Source of the DNA: Candidatus Symbiothrix dinenymphae
GTDB taxonomy: Bacteria > Bacteroidota > Bacteroidia > Bacteroidales > Azobacteroidaceae
Assembly: GCA_001417715.1 (NCBI GenBank)
Contig: BBRT01000280.1
Span: 1 to 64,000 of the forward strand
Reading direction: 5' to 3'
Length of the DNA: 64,000 bases
Shown: one piece after another, positions 25,530 to 32,850 of the stretch
Position numbering within the stretch: the stretch's first letter is position 1
Layout of the letters: each line of letters opens with the position of its first letter
Notes under the pieces: generated by a model
The model's database searches: none
The model's input: the letters and a program-made list of their open reading frames with translations, nothing else
What the model was told of the DNA's origin: nothing
Translations under genes and position numbers: made by a program

Positions 25530-25756
25530 ACGAAAGAGAACGAATAGGCAAGCGCATCCGCGAATTAAGGATGCAAAAAGGATTATCGCAGTTGCAACTG
25601 GCAGAACTGGTAGGGCTAAGGCAGCCACACATTGCCCGGATAGAACTCGGAACATACGCCACAGGTATTGATATTCTATCCAAAGTGGCTAATGCTTTGG
25701 ACTGCGATTTAGAAGTTATCGAAAGAAATAAAAAAAAATATTTCGTTGATAATTAA
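25526..25756 (+). CDS. XRE-family regulator of the operon
   Basis: A 76-aa protein consisting of little more than a helix-turn-helix domain: RIGKRIRELRMQKGLSQLQL, then VGLRQPHIARIELG as recognition helix, and a dimerisation end. The start at 25526 is in the overlap; a longer frame from 25451 is a shadow. Placed last in the operon, it probably controls the promoter at 20810 and perhaps the similar palindromes at 25801 and 9588. Small regulators of this kind often keep potentially harmful systems quiet. Confidence 0.8.
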   Translation: MNERERIGKRIRELRMQKGLSQLQLAELVGLRQPHIARIELGTYATGIDILSKVANALDCDLEVIERNKKKYFVDN

Positions 25757-25800
25757 GCACTTATGAAAAATATGTTGTAAAACACAAAAAATAATCATTA

Positions 25801-25825
25801 AAAAGTTTGCAATATGCAAACTTTT
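25801..25825. promoter_or_regulatory. 25-bp operator candidate AAAAGTTTGCA-ata-TGCAAACTTTT
   Basis: A perfect 11-bp inverted repeat with spacer ATA, ending five bases before a TACCTTTG -7 box, so it covers the upstream promoter element. Same geometry (spacer ATA, same promoter position) as the repeat at 20785 but different half-sites, pointing to a second or related regulator. Confidence 0.6.
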
Positions 25826-25829
25826 ATAT

Positions 25830-25837
25830 TACCTTTG
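25830..25837 (+). promoter_or_regulatory. TACCTTTG promoter
   Basis: A consensus -7 box 51 bases upstream of the ATG at 25888. Confidence 0.65.
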
Positions 25838-25887
25838 CGGCGTATTTAGAACTGCCGGGTCAGCAGGATAAAAACGACACAAGGTCT

Positions 25888-26223
25888 ATGACAAATTTAT
25901 TTGAAGCGATTAAAACAATCGCGAGCGAAAATCCAGACGGATTCACTGTTAAAATTCCGGAATTGGAGTTTGTAACAAGTGGTTACATTGCTGCTTACAT
26001 TGAAACGCAAAACTGTTTTGGAGATGAAGGATTGCGGAAAGTAATCGAACATGCTGAGCATCACGACAAAATCGTGGGAGGATGGCTGAACGAACAAAAC
26101 AAACAATTCTACTTCGACAGCAGTCAAGTTTTTCAAACCAAAGACGAAGCAATCGAATTTGGGAAACAGCAAAAGCAACTTGCTATTTTTGACATGAATA
26201 CATTTTCGGAAATTCGGTTGTAG
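25888..26223 (+). CDS. Hypothetical accessory protein
   Basis: A 111-aa acidic protein, MTNLFEAIKTIASENPDGF..., with VTSGYIAAYIETQNCFGDE and GGWLNEQNKQFYFDSSQVF. I do not recognise the family; the pattern suggests a mixed alpha/beta fold. It has its own operator-promoter upstream and a strong terminator downstream, so it is an independent island unit. The start at 25888 is downstream of the promoter. Confidence 0.7.
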   Translation: MTNLFEAIKTIASENPDGFTVKIPELEFVTSGYIAAYIETQNCFGDEGLRKVIEHAEHHDKIVGGWLNEQNKQFYFDSSQVFQTKDEAIEFGKQQKQLAIFDMNTFSEIRL

Positions 26224-26229
26224 GTCGCG

Positions 26230-26254
26230 GGGGAGGGTTAATCCCCTCCCTTTT
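26230..26254 (+). terminator. Intrinsic terminator
   Basis: Perfect 8-bp stem GGGGAGGG / CCCCTCCC with loop TTAAT followed by TTTT. Confidence 0.85.
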
Positions 26255-26286
26255 ATAAATGATAACAAGCATAAAATTAAATAGTT

Positions 26287-26796
26287 ATGAAAGGTATAGA
26301 TTTGATTTCAACGCTCACTAAGGAGCAAAGAGAATTGTTAGAAACGTCTGAATTTAATTACAGGCGGTTCGCGCGCATTTACTTCAAAATTCTTTCTTCC
26401 TCAGAAAATGAATTGGTAGTAAAAGTTTGGCAACAGGAAAATCCGGCAGGAAAGTATTTGTCCGGGAAAGAACTTGTAGAACGTGCTAAAGGTGTGTTTG
26501 ACGTGATTATTCCGGCAAATGTAAAGTTGTATGTGCGTCCGGTTCCGTTCGCCAAAATTGAATTGGAAGATTTTTCTAAAGAAAAAGCCGTCAAAAAAAT
26601 GGAACAGTTAGGGCTTCAGCCCAAAGACCTTGTTAAGATGCTTGACATAGATAAGTCGTCTATCAGTTCGATGCTGAGTGGGGAACGAAATTTGTCGAAG
26701 CCGGGACGTGCCATGCTCTACTATTTTTTCAAATACATGGAAGAGCATCCCCAAAAGGAAACGGTTCACAGTGTAAGTCAGGCGCAACTCGTTTGA
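26287..26796 (+). CDS. HTH protein with N-terminal extension, antitoxin-like
   Basis: A 169-aa protein whose C-terminal part (about 100-150) is a helix-turn-helix: LQPKDLVKMLDIDKSSISSM followed by LSGERNLSKPGRAML. The layout resembles the HigA/MqsA type of antitoxin or a stand-alone regulator. The N-terminal 90 residues are unassigned. No toxin-like gene is adjacent; the 110-aa lipoprotein that follows has its own promoter. Confidence 0.65.
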   Translation: MKGIDLISTLTKEQRELLETSEFNYRRFARIYFKILSSSENELVVKVWQQENPAGKYLSGKELVERAKGVFDVIIPANVKLYVRPVPFAKIELEDFSKEKAVKKMEQLGLQPKDLVKMLDIDKSSISSMLSGERNLSKPGRAMLYYFFKYMEEHPQKETVHSVSQAQLV

Positions 26797-26804
26797 TTTT
26801 TCAC

Positions 26805-26812
26805 TAACTTTG
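26805..26812 (+). promoter_or_regulatory. TAACTTTG promoter of the lipoprotein gene
   Basis: A consensus -7 box 27 bases before the ATG at 26839, just after the preceding stop. Confidence 0.6.
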
Positions 26813-26838
26813 CAGCCTAATTCAAAAATTAAAAAGTC

Positions 26839-27171
26839 ATGAAAAAGTTAGTATTATTGTTTGCAACAGCATTATTCCTTGTTTCCTGCAGCAATTCTCC
26901 CAAGTCGGCACCATCCGACAACGGTCATAAGACCATCGAAGGTGTTGAATGTTATCTGTTTAGAAGCACGGATATATACACGCAGGTGGTCACATTACAG
27001 AAACTTGACAAAAATAGCCTTGCTTCAATTGTTGATTCTTTTGATATACAAACAAATACGATACATTTTTCTTTGAAAGAAGAAGCGTTGAATAGAACCT
27101 ATTATGCTTCTATAATAGGCAATGAGTTATATCTGTACGAAGAAAACATTATTGAAAGTATAAATCGTTAG
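26839..27171 (+). CDS. Prophage-encoded small lipoprotein
   Basis: A 110-aa protein with a typical lipoprotein signal (MKKLVLLFATALFLVSC, Cys17 in lipobox LVSC) and a short mature domain with no recognised family. Lipoproteins expressed from their own promoter in a lysogen often alter the envelope, for instance by blocking phage adsorption. That role is inference from context; the signal peptide is plain in the sequence. Confidence 0.75.
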   Translation: MKKLVLLFATALFLVSCSNSPKSAPSDNGHKTIEGVECYLFRSTDIYTQVVTLQKLDKNSLASIVDSFDIQTNTIHFSLKEEALNRTYYASIIGNELYLYEENIIESINR

Positions 27172-27189
27172 TTTTTCCAAAATTCTTCC

Positions 27190-27197
27190 TACCTTTG
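27190..27197 (+). promoter_or_regulatory. TACCTTTG promoter before a structured leader
   Basis: A consensus -7 box. Transcription would start at about 27203, the very beginning of the inverted repeat at 27201-27284. Confidence 0.65.
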
Positions 27198-27200
27198 CAT

Positions 27201-27284
27201 CGCAAAAAACAATCTATGTGCAACTGCCTAATCGGCGGTTGTACTATTCCTCATTTTTGTGCTTGCACATAGATTGTTTTTGCG
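27201..27284 (+). ncRNA. Structured leader or small RNA: long stem with inner hairpin
   Basis: The arms 27201-27223 and 27263-27284 pair over 22 bases with a single bulged A (core CAATCTATGTGCAA). An inner hairpin, CAACTGCC (27221-27228) with GGCGGTTG (27234-27241), sits just inside. The structure begins at the predicted transcription start. It could be a self-contained RNA or a 5' leader controlling the 84-aa gene at 27338. A further ATGTACA / TGTACAT pair lies at 27293-27317. No known riboswitch class recognised. Confidence 0.55.
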
Positions 27285-27337
27285 AACGGGAAATGTACAG
27301 CCGTTTTTGTTGTACATAAGTCAAAAACAATTCTAAA

Positions 27338-27592
27338 ATGAACGACTTCAACAACAACTGGAAAATCCTAATCTTGCAACGCTACGCCGGCGAGTTCCCG
27401 CCAGCAGGCGAAGCACCCAACCCCATCCGGAAAAGCAGCGAAGACATCGCACTCGACTTGAGCGAAATGGGCGACATCTCTGCCAATGAGATTTCTGCCT
27501 TTTTGGCTGTATCCGGCTACGAGATAGCCTTTGATGACAGCAAACCCGTTTGGTTGCTCAAACGAACTGCCGGAAACGAACTGCCGGAATAA
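27338..27592 (+). CDS. Hypothetical small acidic protein
   Basis: An 84-aa soluble protein, MNDFNNNWKILILQRYAGE..., with a helical centre (SSEDIALDLSEMGD). It has its own promoter with structured leader and a terminator immediately after, so it is the last accessory unit before the portal and tail operon. Unknown family. It might be a regulator of late genes or an anti-defence protein, but nothing in it shows this. Confidence 0.7.
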   Translation: MNDFNNNWKILILQRYAGEFPPAGEAPNPIRKSSEDIALDLSEMGDISANEISAFLAVSGYEIAFDDSKPVWLLKRTAGNELPE

Positions 27593-27599
27593 CGACACG

Positions 27600-27632
27600 C
27601 CGCCTGCTCAACCCGCAGGCGGTTGTCTTTTT
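27600..27632 (+). terminator. Intrinsic terminator ending the accessory island
   Basis: Perfect 8-bp stem CCGCCTGC / GCAGGCGG with loop TCAACCC, followed by TTGTCTTTTT. Confidence 0.85.
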
Positions 27633-27651
27633 GCGCCTACCCCCGCCTCAC

Positions 27652-27659
27652 TATCTTTG
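27652..27659 (+). promoter_or_regulatory. TATCTTTG promoter of the portal and tail operon
   Basis: A consensus -7 box 21 bases before the ATG at 27680. A longer in-frame start at 27623 lies upstream of it and was discarded. Confidence 0.65.
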
Positions 27660-27679
27660 CACAAAAAAAAACAGCAAAG

Positions 27680-28690
27680 ATGACTATCTCACAGCAGCCG
27701 CATTTATTCAACCCCAATTTATTGGCAGACCTGAAGGATATAGTTATTCGGGCTACCGACAATGTGGTTGTTACTTTTCAAACCGGAGGAAAAATATTTT
27801 TGACGGAGACATACGCGCCGGACAACGATGGTGTCATAAATATCCGCGAAATGTCTAAGTTGCTGTCAGACTACATTCCGTATTACGACCCTACGACATT
27901 CACCATATCAATGAAAGAAGGTAATTCGGCACCTGTTACGAGCACCTTCCTTGTTTTATATTCTACAAGAAAGGTGAATACATTTAACAATATTTGGTTG
28001 AAAAATCACTTTTTAACAGCCACTCAACGTGAAAGAATCATTTGTCCAAACCAACTACTACAACTATGCTTTTACGCAGACGAACCAACGAGCAGAAAAA
28101 TCACAATAGTTGCAAAAGACGGTAGTCGCACTGAGTATCCTTCTCAAGAAAATGACATTGGATTATCATGGATGTATGTTGATACAGCATCTGAAACAAC
28201 CGCTTATATAATCGCTACAGCCGGTTCACGCTCAATTGTTTTCTACGTTGCGCCGCCATCGCCGCCAAACACGCCACAATTTTGGTTTAGAAACAGTTTT
28301 GGACAGGAGGAATCATTTATCCCTTTTGCAACCACCAACACCGAAAACAAGTATGAAAACAACTTTGGCACCTTTAACGGCGACTACAAAAAATACAATT
28401 CCAACTTCACAAAGGAGCACACCACTCACACCGGAGTTCTCACCGAAGACATGGCGGATTGGCTCGAAGACCTTTTTGTGAGCAAAGAAGTCTATCTGCT
28501 GTCACCGTACGGCAGTATACAACATGAAATAACCATCACGGACGTGACGGTAAAAAAAAGCACTGCCCCCGACTTCCTGCCCTCTTACGAGTTTAAGTGG
28601 CGACTGTCCGAAAAAAATCATCTGCTCTACACGGACAGAAGCAAGACACATTTATTCACACGCCCACCATTTGACACTTCATTCAACTAA
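27680..28690 (+). CDS. Probable phage structural protein
   Basis: A 336-aa beta-rich protein, MTISQQPHLFNPNLLADLKD..., with a Pro-rich hinge APPSPPNTPQFWFR near the middle and many Thr, Asn and Tyr residues. No enzyme motif. It heads the operon with the portal gene. Composition suits a head-tail or tail-tip component; I do not recognise the family. Confidence 0.65.
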   Translation: MTISQQPHLFNPNLLADLKDIVIRATDNVVVTFQTGGKIFLTETYAPDNDGVINIREMSKLLSDYIPYYDPTTFTISMKEGNSAPVTSTFLVLYSTRKVNTFNNIWLKNHFLTATQRERIICPNQLLQLCFYADEPTSRKITIVAKDGSRTEYPSQENDIGLSWMYVDTASETTAYIIATAGSRSIVFYVAPPSPPNTPQFWFRNSFGQEESFIPFATTNTENKYENNFGTFNGDYKKYNSNFTKEHTTHTGVLTEDMADWLEDLFVSKEVYLLSPYGSIQHEITITDVTVKKSTAPDFLPSYEFKWRLSEKNHLLYTDRSKTHLFTRPPFDTSFN

Positions 28691-28691
28691 T

Positions 28692-28928
28692 ATGGCACAA
28701 GCAATCCACATATCCACAGCCCGCAAAATCATCCATTCAGGTGATGCTTTTTCCGTGAAGTTTTGGCGATTGGAAGATGCCGAGATAATCACGATGGACA
28801 ACGTTATTTGCACATCGAGTTTTCACCATGGCAACACCATCAACGTGAAATCGCTCGTGAGCAAGCAATTTCGCAAAATTAGAGTTATCACAATATTTGA
28901 AATCAACGATTTGGAGGTATATATATGA
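28692..28928 (+). CDS. Small phage protein before the portal gene
   Basis: A 78-aa protein with the start at 28692, two bases after the preceding stop's A, and a four-base overlap with the portal gene. Beta-rich (GDAFSVKFWRLEDAEIITM). Function unknown. Confidence 0.7.
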   Translation: MAQAIHISTARKIIHSGDAFSVKFWRLEDAEIITMDNVICTSSFHHGNTINVKSLVSKQFRKIRVITIFEINDLEVYI

Positions 28929-30274
28929 ATCAGACAGAAGACATAATGAGTTCCGGTTATGGCATTTATGAATTTGCCATCAACGAAAAAGTGCACGCTA
29001 TCATGAATGAGGTGGGCGACAGTGCAGCGATTTTCGATGACACGGACAGTAGCCCGGTGAAACTTCCGGGCAAATTGGCAAACAAATATCGCGGTTATGT
29101 GCCTTGGGGCAATGACAATCAGTTGCCCTACGAGGTGATGCAAAAAATCCGCAAGGACGAAGTGATGAGCCAAAACAAGCAATTCAACACCCTCACCTGC
29201 TATGCTTCCGGCATCCGCATAGAGCCGGAAACCGAAGGCGGTACCCTGAGCGATGAAATTCGCAACTTTTTCAAATACAACCGTCTGCCCCGCTACTTTT
29301 TGGAGCAATGCAGCGACATGAAACACTTCCTGTTTAGCGTGTCGGTCATCATTCTGAGCAAGGACGGGAAAAGCATCGTGAAGCTCCGCCACAAGGAAGC
29401 CATACACACCCGCTTTGAAACCTGCGACCCCAAAACGGGCAAAATAGAACACCTCTACTATGCCAACTGGGAAGACAACACGCCCAAAGAGGATGAAATA
29501 GAAATCATCCCCGTGCTCGACATTTGCGACCCCATCGGTGACCTCGAAGAGCGAATAAACGAACAGCACACCAAGGAACGCAAATTTGCCATTGTAAACA
29601 CCTTCCCCACGGCGGGCAATAAATATTACCCGTTTCCTTACTACTGGTCGGTGTTCCTATCCGGCTGGTACGACATCAAGCGAATGATACCGGCAGGCAA
29701 AAAAGCAAAATTAAAAAACCAATCCGGCATCAAATACCACGTGGAAGTAAACAGGGACTACTGGGAGAGCATTTGCCGCGAAGAGAAAATCACCGACCCC
29801 GAATTGAAAGCCGCCCGCATCAAAAAGGAGCGCGAAAACATCAAAAACTTTTGCACCGGCATCGAAAACAGCGGCAAGGTTTGGATTTCCGGCTTCTATC
29901 AAGACCCCACCGGAAAGGAAACGCGCATGGTGCGCATCAACCTCGTGGACACCACCAAAGAGGGCGGCGACTGGCTCGAAGACAGCGAAGAAGCCGCCAA
30001 CCTGATTTGCTATGCCGACAACATCCACCCCAATCTGGTGGGTGCAGCACTTGGCAAATCAAAAAACAACATGAGCGGCTCCGACAAGCGCGAACTCTTC
30101 ACAATCAAACAGGCATTGGAAAAGCCCTACCACGACATCCTGCTGGAGCCGCTCTTTGTCATCAAAGAGTTCAACGGCTGGGATGATTTCAAATACGACG
30201 TGCCGGTGATTACGCTCACCACACTTGACAAGGGCAAGGATGCCGAAGAAAACACATTAAGAAAGGAGGAGTAA
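28925..30274 (+). CDS. Portal protein
   Basis: A 449-aa protein with the features of a phage portal: early YVPWGNDNQLPYEVMQKIR, a long central region of alternating strands, and the C-terminal part with HPNLVGAALGKSKNNMSGSD and ELFTIKQALEKPYHDILL (conserved helix before the stem). It forms the ring through which TerL packages DNA and to which the tail connects. It is followed directly by a DUF6712-like adaptor gene. The large distance from terL is unusual. Confidence 0.75.
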   Translation: MNQTEDIMSSGYGIYEFAINEKVHAIMNEVGDSAAIFDDTDSSPVKLPGKLANKYRGYVPWGNDNQLPYEVMQKIRKDEVMSQNKQFNTLTCYASGIRIEPETEGGTLSDEIRNFFKYNRLPRYFLEQCSDMKHFLFSVSVIILSKDGKSIVKLRHKEAIHTRFETCDPKTGKIEHLYYANWEDNTPKEDEIEIIPVLDICDPIGDLEERINEQHTKERKFAIVNTFPTAGNKYYPFPYYWSVFLSGWYDIKRMIPAGKKAKLKNQSGIKYHVEVNRDYWESICREEKITDPELKAARIKKERENIKNFCTGIENSGKVWISGFYQDPTGKETRMVRINLVDTTKEGGDWLEDSEEAANLICYADNIHPNLVGAALGKSKNNMSGSDKRELFTIKQALEKPYHDILLEPLFVIKEFNGWDDFKYDVPVITLTTLDKGKDAEENTLRKEE

Positions 30275-30275
30275 T

Positions 30276-31106
30276 ATGGCAATTCTAACAGACATCTCAC
30301 AGTTCACAAACTACATCCCCACAGCTACCGGCTCAAACTTGGACGACCTGCAATCATTCCTGTCCGAAGCCGAGCAATGGTTTGAATCCGAAATCGCAGG
30401 CACAGACCTGTACGAATACATCGCCGCTTCTGCCGAAACAACGCCTGTGCGCAAACAGGCGCAAACCGCCATTTGCCTCAAAGCCTACCTCACGGCAATT
30501 CCGTTTGTGGACTTAATCCAAACTGATAACGGATTCGCGGTGGTAAACAATGCCAACCACGCCCCCGCCAGCAAAGAGCGCGTGGACAAACTTTTGCGCA
30601 ACGTGGAGCATCGCCTGACCGTGTCGCTTGATATGCTTTTCACATGGTTTATGAAGGACGATGTGTTGCGCGGGGAGTGGCAAAAAGCAATCTTTCTGTT
30701 TGACAGATTTACCGAAACGGTCTATCTCACCACCCAAGAGTTGGAGCACCACGCCGCCAGAAGCAGTGTCACGTTCAGTGAGCTGCAAGGCATGCACCCG
30801 CTCATTTTGAAAGAACAAACCGACATTGCCCGCTTCATCAGCGGCGAGTATATGCAGGAACTGCTCGACAAACGCCGCAATGCCACCCTCACGGAAGCCG
30901 ATGGAAAAGCATTTGCCGTCGTGCAAAACATCATCGGATTGAGATTGCAAGGCATCGACACCTACCATCTAATCGAAAGGCTAATCAATTGGATGACAGC
31001 AAACCCCGATGAGTTTCCCACCTACATGCAATCCACCGCCTACGCATTAAAAACAGCCCCCAAATATGAAAACAAAAAACGCGACAGCACCTATTTCTTC
31101 GGTTGA
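30276..31106 (+). CDS. DUF6712-like head-tail adaptor protein
   Basis: A 276-aa helical protein, MAILTDISQFTNYIPTATGS..., with a repeated helical arrangement (FLSEAEQWFESEIAG and ARFISGEYMQELLDKRR). The N-terminal pattern recalls the DUF6712 proteins of Bacteroidota phages, which resemble head-tail connectors. It begins one base after the portal stop. Confidence 0.65.
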   Translation: MAILTDISQFTNYIPTATGSNLDDLQSFLSEAEQWFESEIAGTDLYEYIAASAETTPVRKQAQTAICLKAYLTAIPFVDLIQTDNGFAVVNNANHAPASKERVDKLLRNVEHRLTVSLDMLFTWFMKDDVLRGEWQKAIFLFDRFTETVYLTTQELEHHAARSSVTFSELQGMHPLILKEQTDIARFISGEYMQELLDKRRNATLTEADGKAFAVVQNIIGLRLQGIDTYHLIERLINWMTANPDEFPTYMQSTAYALKTAPKYENKKRDSTYFFG

Positions 31107-31881
31107 GCTAACAGCCCCGCGCTCATGGTCGGAACTCACTCCCCGGGAACTGCTTTACGTCAGTTGGCTGATGACCAACATGAAGCTCACACCCGCCGAA
31201 TTTCAGGCGTATGCCTTTGTGCGCTTCACCGGCATCACGGTAAAAAACCAAGCAGCCAAAGCGTGGCGGTGCCGGTTAGGCAAAACGCGCTTCAACCTGT
31301 CCCCGGAGCAAGTGCTATCATTCTGCAAGCAAATGGAATACCTAACTACCGGCATTGACCGAATCACACCCTTACCCATTTTACAAAACCGCATCCACGT
31401 CAATGACTTGCTTTATGGCGTACCATTTAACCAATACCTTTTCTGTGAAAATAATTATCAAGCGTTCATCCACACCAAAGAGCCGCTCTATTTGCAGCGA
31501 TTAGCCGCCGGATTCTACACCAACGATGACGAATACACCGAAACAAATGCTCTTGCCGCCGCAAAAGAATTTGCCGAAGTGCCGTTCTACGAACTGCATA
31601 CCGTTTTTCTGTGGTACTACGGGCTGAAATCGGTGTTTCAAAAGCGATTTCCCCACTTTTTTCAAAAGGTGGAGCGCATCCTCGAAGACGACGAACCGCA
31701 AGCCCCCAACTTCGGCGAGCAGTCAGACAACATGGTGCGCGCCCTCACCGGCGGCGACATCACAAAAAACGCCCAAGTATATGCCTCCAACACATGGGAT
31801 GCCCTCGCAGAACTGGATGCCAAAGCCAAAGAGAACAAGGAACTGGAAGCAAGAATGAATAAATTAAAAATTAAGAATTAA
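31066..31881 (+). CDS. Hypothetical phage protein
   Basis: A 271-aa helical protein. It overlaps the upstream gene by 41 bases. Contains PRSWSELTPRELLYVSWLM and ends in a charged coiled coil (KAKENKELEARMNKLK). Position between adaptor and neck genes suggests a connector or tail-assembly chaperone; not recognised. Confidence 0.65.
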   Translation: MKTKNATAPISSVELTAPRSWSELTPRELLYVSWLMTNMKLTPAEFQAYAFVRFTGITVKNQAAKAWRCRLGKTRFNLSPEQVLSFCKQMEYLTTGIDRITPLPILQNRIHVNDLLYGVPFNQYLFCENNYQAFIHTKEPLYLQRLAAGFYTNDDEYTETNALAAAKEFAEVPFYELHTVFLWYYGLKSVFQKRFPHFFQKVERILEDDEPQAPNFGEQSDNMVRALTGGDITKNAQVYASNTWDALAELDAKAKENKELEARMNKLKIKN

Positions 31882-31886
31882 AAATT

Positions 31887-32378
31887 ATGTTTGACGCTTA
31901 TACTTATTTTTCGGAGATTTGTGAAAAGAACAAAATCACGTCGGCAGGCAATTACAAGTTTTGCCGCGTATCCGGCTTGAGCTACATGGAAGAGGTGATT
32001 CAGCACTTCAAATCAGAAAACGCCTATTTCTGTGTGGACGACACCGAAGACGGTACGTTGATGAACATGGACAAAGGACCGGTCGAACGCCGCCAATACA
32101 CCGTGTTTTTACTCAAAAAATACCCGCTAAGAACGGACGACAGCATGACACGCCAGCACGAAGCCCTGAACGAATGCCGCGAAATATACCGACAAATCGC
32201 AAAAAAACTAATCCGGGACAAACGTTTTCTCGAAAACGACTTAGTCTATTTGCATCTCGACCGAATCCCGTTTTACGAAATCCCCGGCTACTTCATATCC
32301 GGTTGCACCGGCTTATATTTCATGCTCACAGTAGATAACCCCATAGACTTGTGCTACGATGGCAACGAATGGAACTAA
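31887..32378 (+). CDS. Hypothetical phage neck or tail-completion protein
   Basis: A 163-aa protein. YFCVDDTEDGTLMNMDKGPV followed by YTVFLLKKYPL resembles the beta-sheet of tail-terminator-like proteins of Bacteroidota phages. Overlaps the next gene by 20 bases. Assignment by position and fold impression only. Confidence 0.55.
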   Translation: MFDAYTYFSEICEKNKITSAGNYKFCRVSGLSYMEEVIQHFKSENAYFCVDDTEDGTLMNMDKGPVERRQYTVFLLKKYPLRTDDSMTRQHEALNECREIYRQIAKKLIRDKRFLENDLVYLHLDRIPFYEIPGYFISGCTGLYFMLTVDNPIDLCYDGNEWN

Positions 32379-32763
32379 CACCAATTTCAATCAATACGCC
32401 GATGCGTGGGCGCAAATGATGCTCACCATCTGGGCAGAAAAGATGATCCAATACGGCATCCACGACACCGGCGCGCTCGAAAATAGCCTAAAAGCAAAAG
32501 TAACCTTGGATGCCAAAGGCAACGCCGCCAAAATAGAACATTTCTACAACTATTATGGCAATTACGTGGCACGAGGCGTGGGCACCGGCTACCGAAAAGG
32601 CAACGGCGGCGCACTGCCCTTCACGCCCAAGCGCGAAAAGCGACCATGGATGTCCGGCAAATACTGGCACAGCAAAAACAAGTTGCTGATGGAGATGCTC
32701 GAGCAAACAGGCAAAAACTACCTAAAATCAATCGCCGGCGCGCTGACAAAAACAAACTCATAA
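32359..32763 (+). CDS. HK97 gp10-like neck protein
   Basis: A 134-aa protein. The pattern IHDTGALENSLKAKV followed by YGNYVARGVGTGYRKG and KYWHSKNKLLMEMLE fits the HK97 gp10 family of neck and tail-completion proteins (D-T-G-x-L-x-x-S segment, then a beta region and a long C-terminal helix). Confidence 0.65.
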   Translation: MATNGTNTNFNQYADAWAQMMLTIWAEKMIQYGIHDTGALENSLKAKVTLDAKGNAAKIEHFYNYYGNYVARGVGTGYRKGNGGALPFTPKREKRPWMSGKYWHSKNKLLMEMLEQTGKNYLKSIAGALTKTNS

Positions 32764-32796
32764 CTCATAACTCATAACTCATAACTAAAAAGACCT

Positions 32797-32834
32797 GTCT
32801 TTTTACACAATATATAATAGCACTAATTTCGCAC
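32797..32834 (+). promoter_or_regulatory. Candidate late promoter, copy 2
   Basis: A 38-base element aligning without gaps to 10642-10679: GTCTTTTT, CAC, TATATAATAG, three bases, then TAATTTCG (-7 with one mismatch), then CAC. It lies 17 bases before the fibre gene ATG. Confidence 0.6.
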
Positions 32835-32850
32835 AAAAAATTAAAACATC

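Noticed and set aside
32760-32788. Short ctcataa tandem repeat after the neck gene
   Set aside because: Similar short runs occur at 59200 and 61888; too short and common to interpret.
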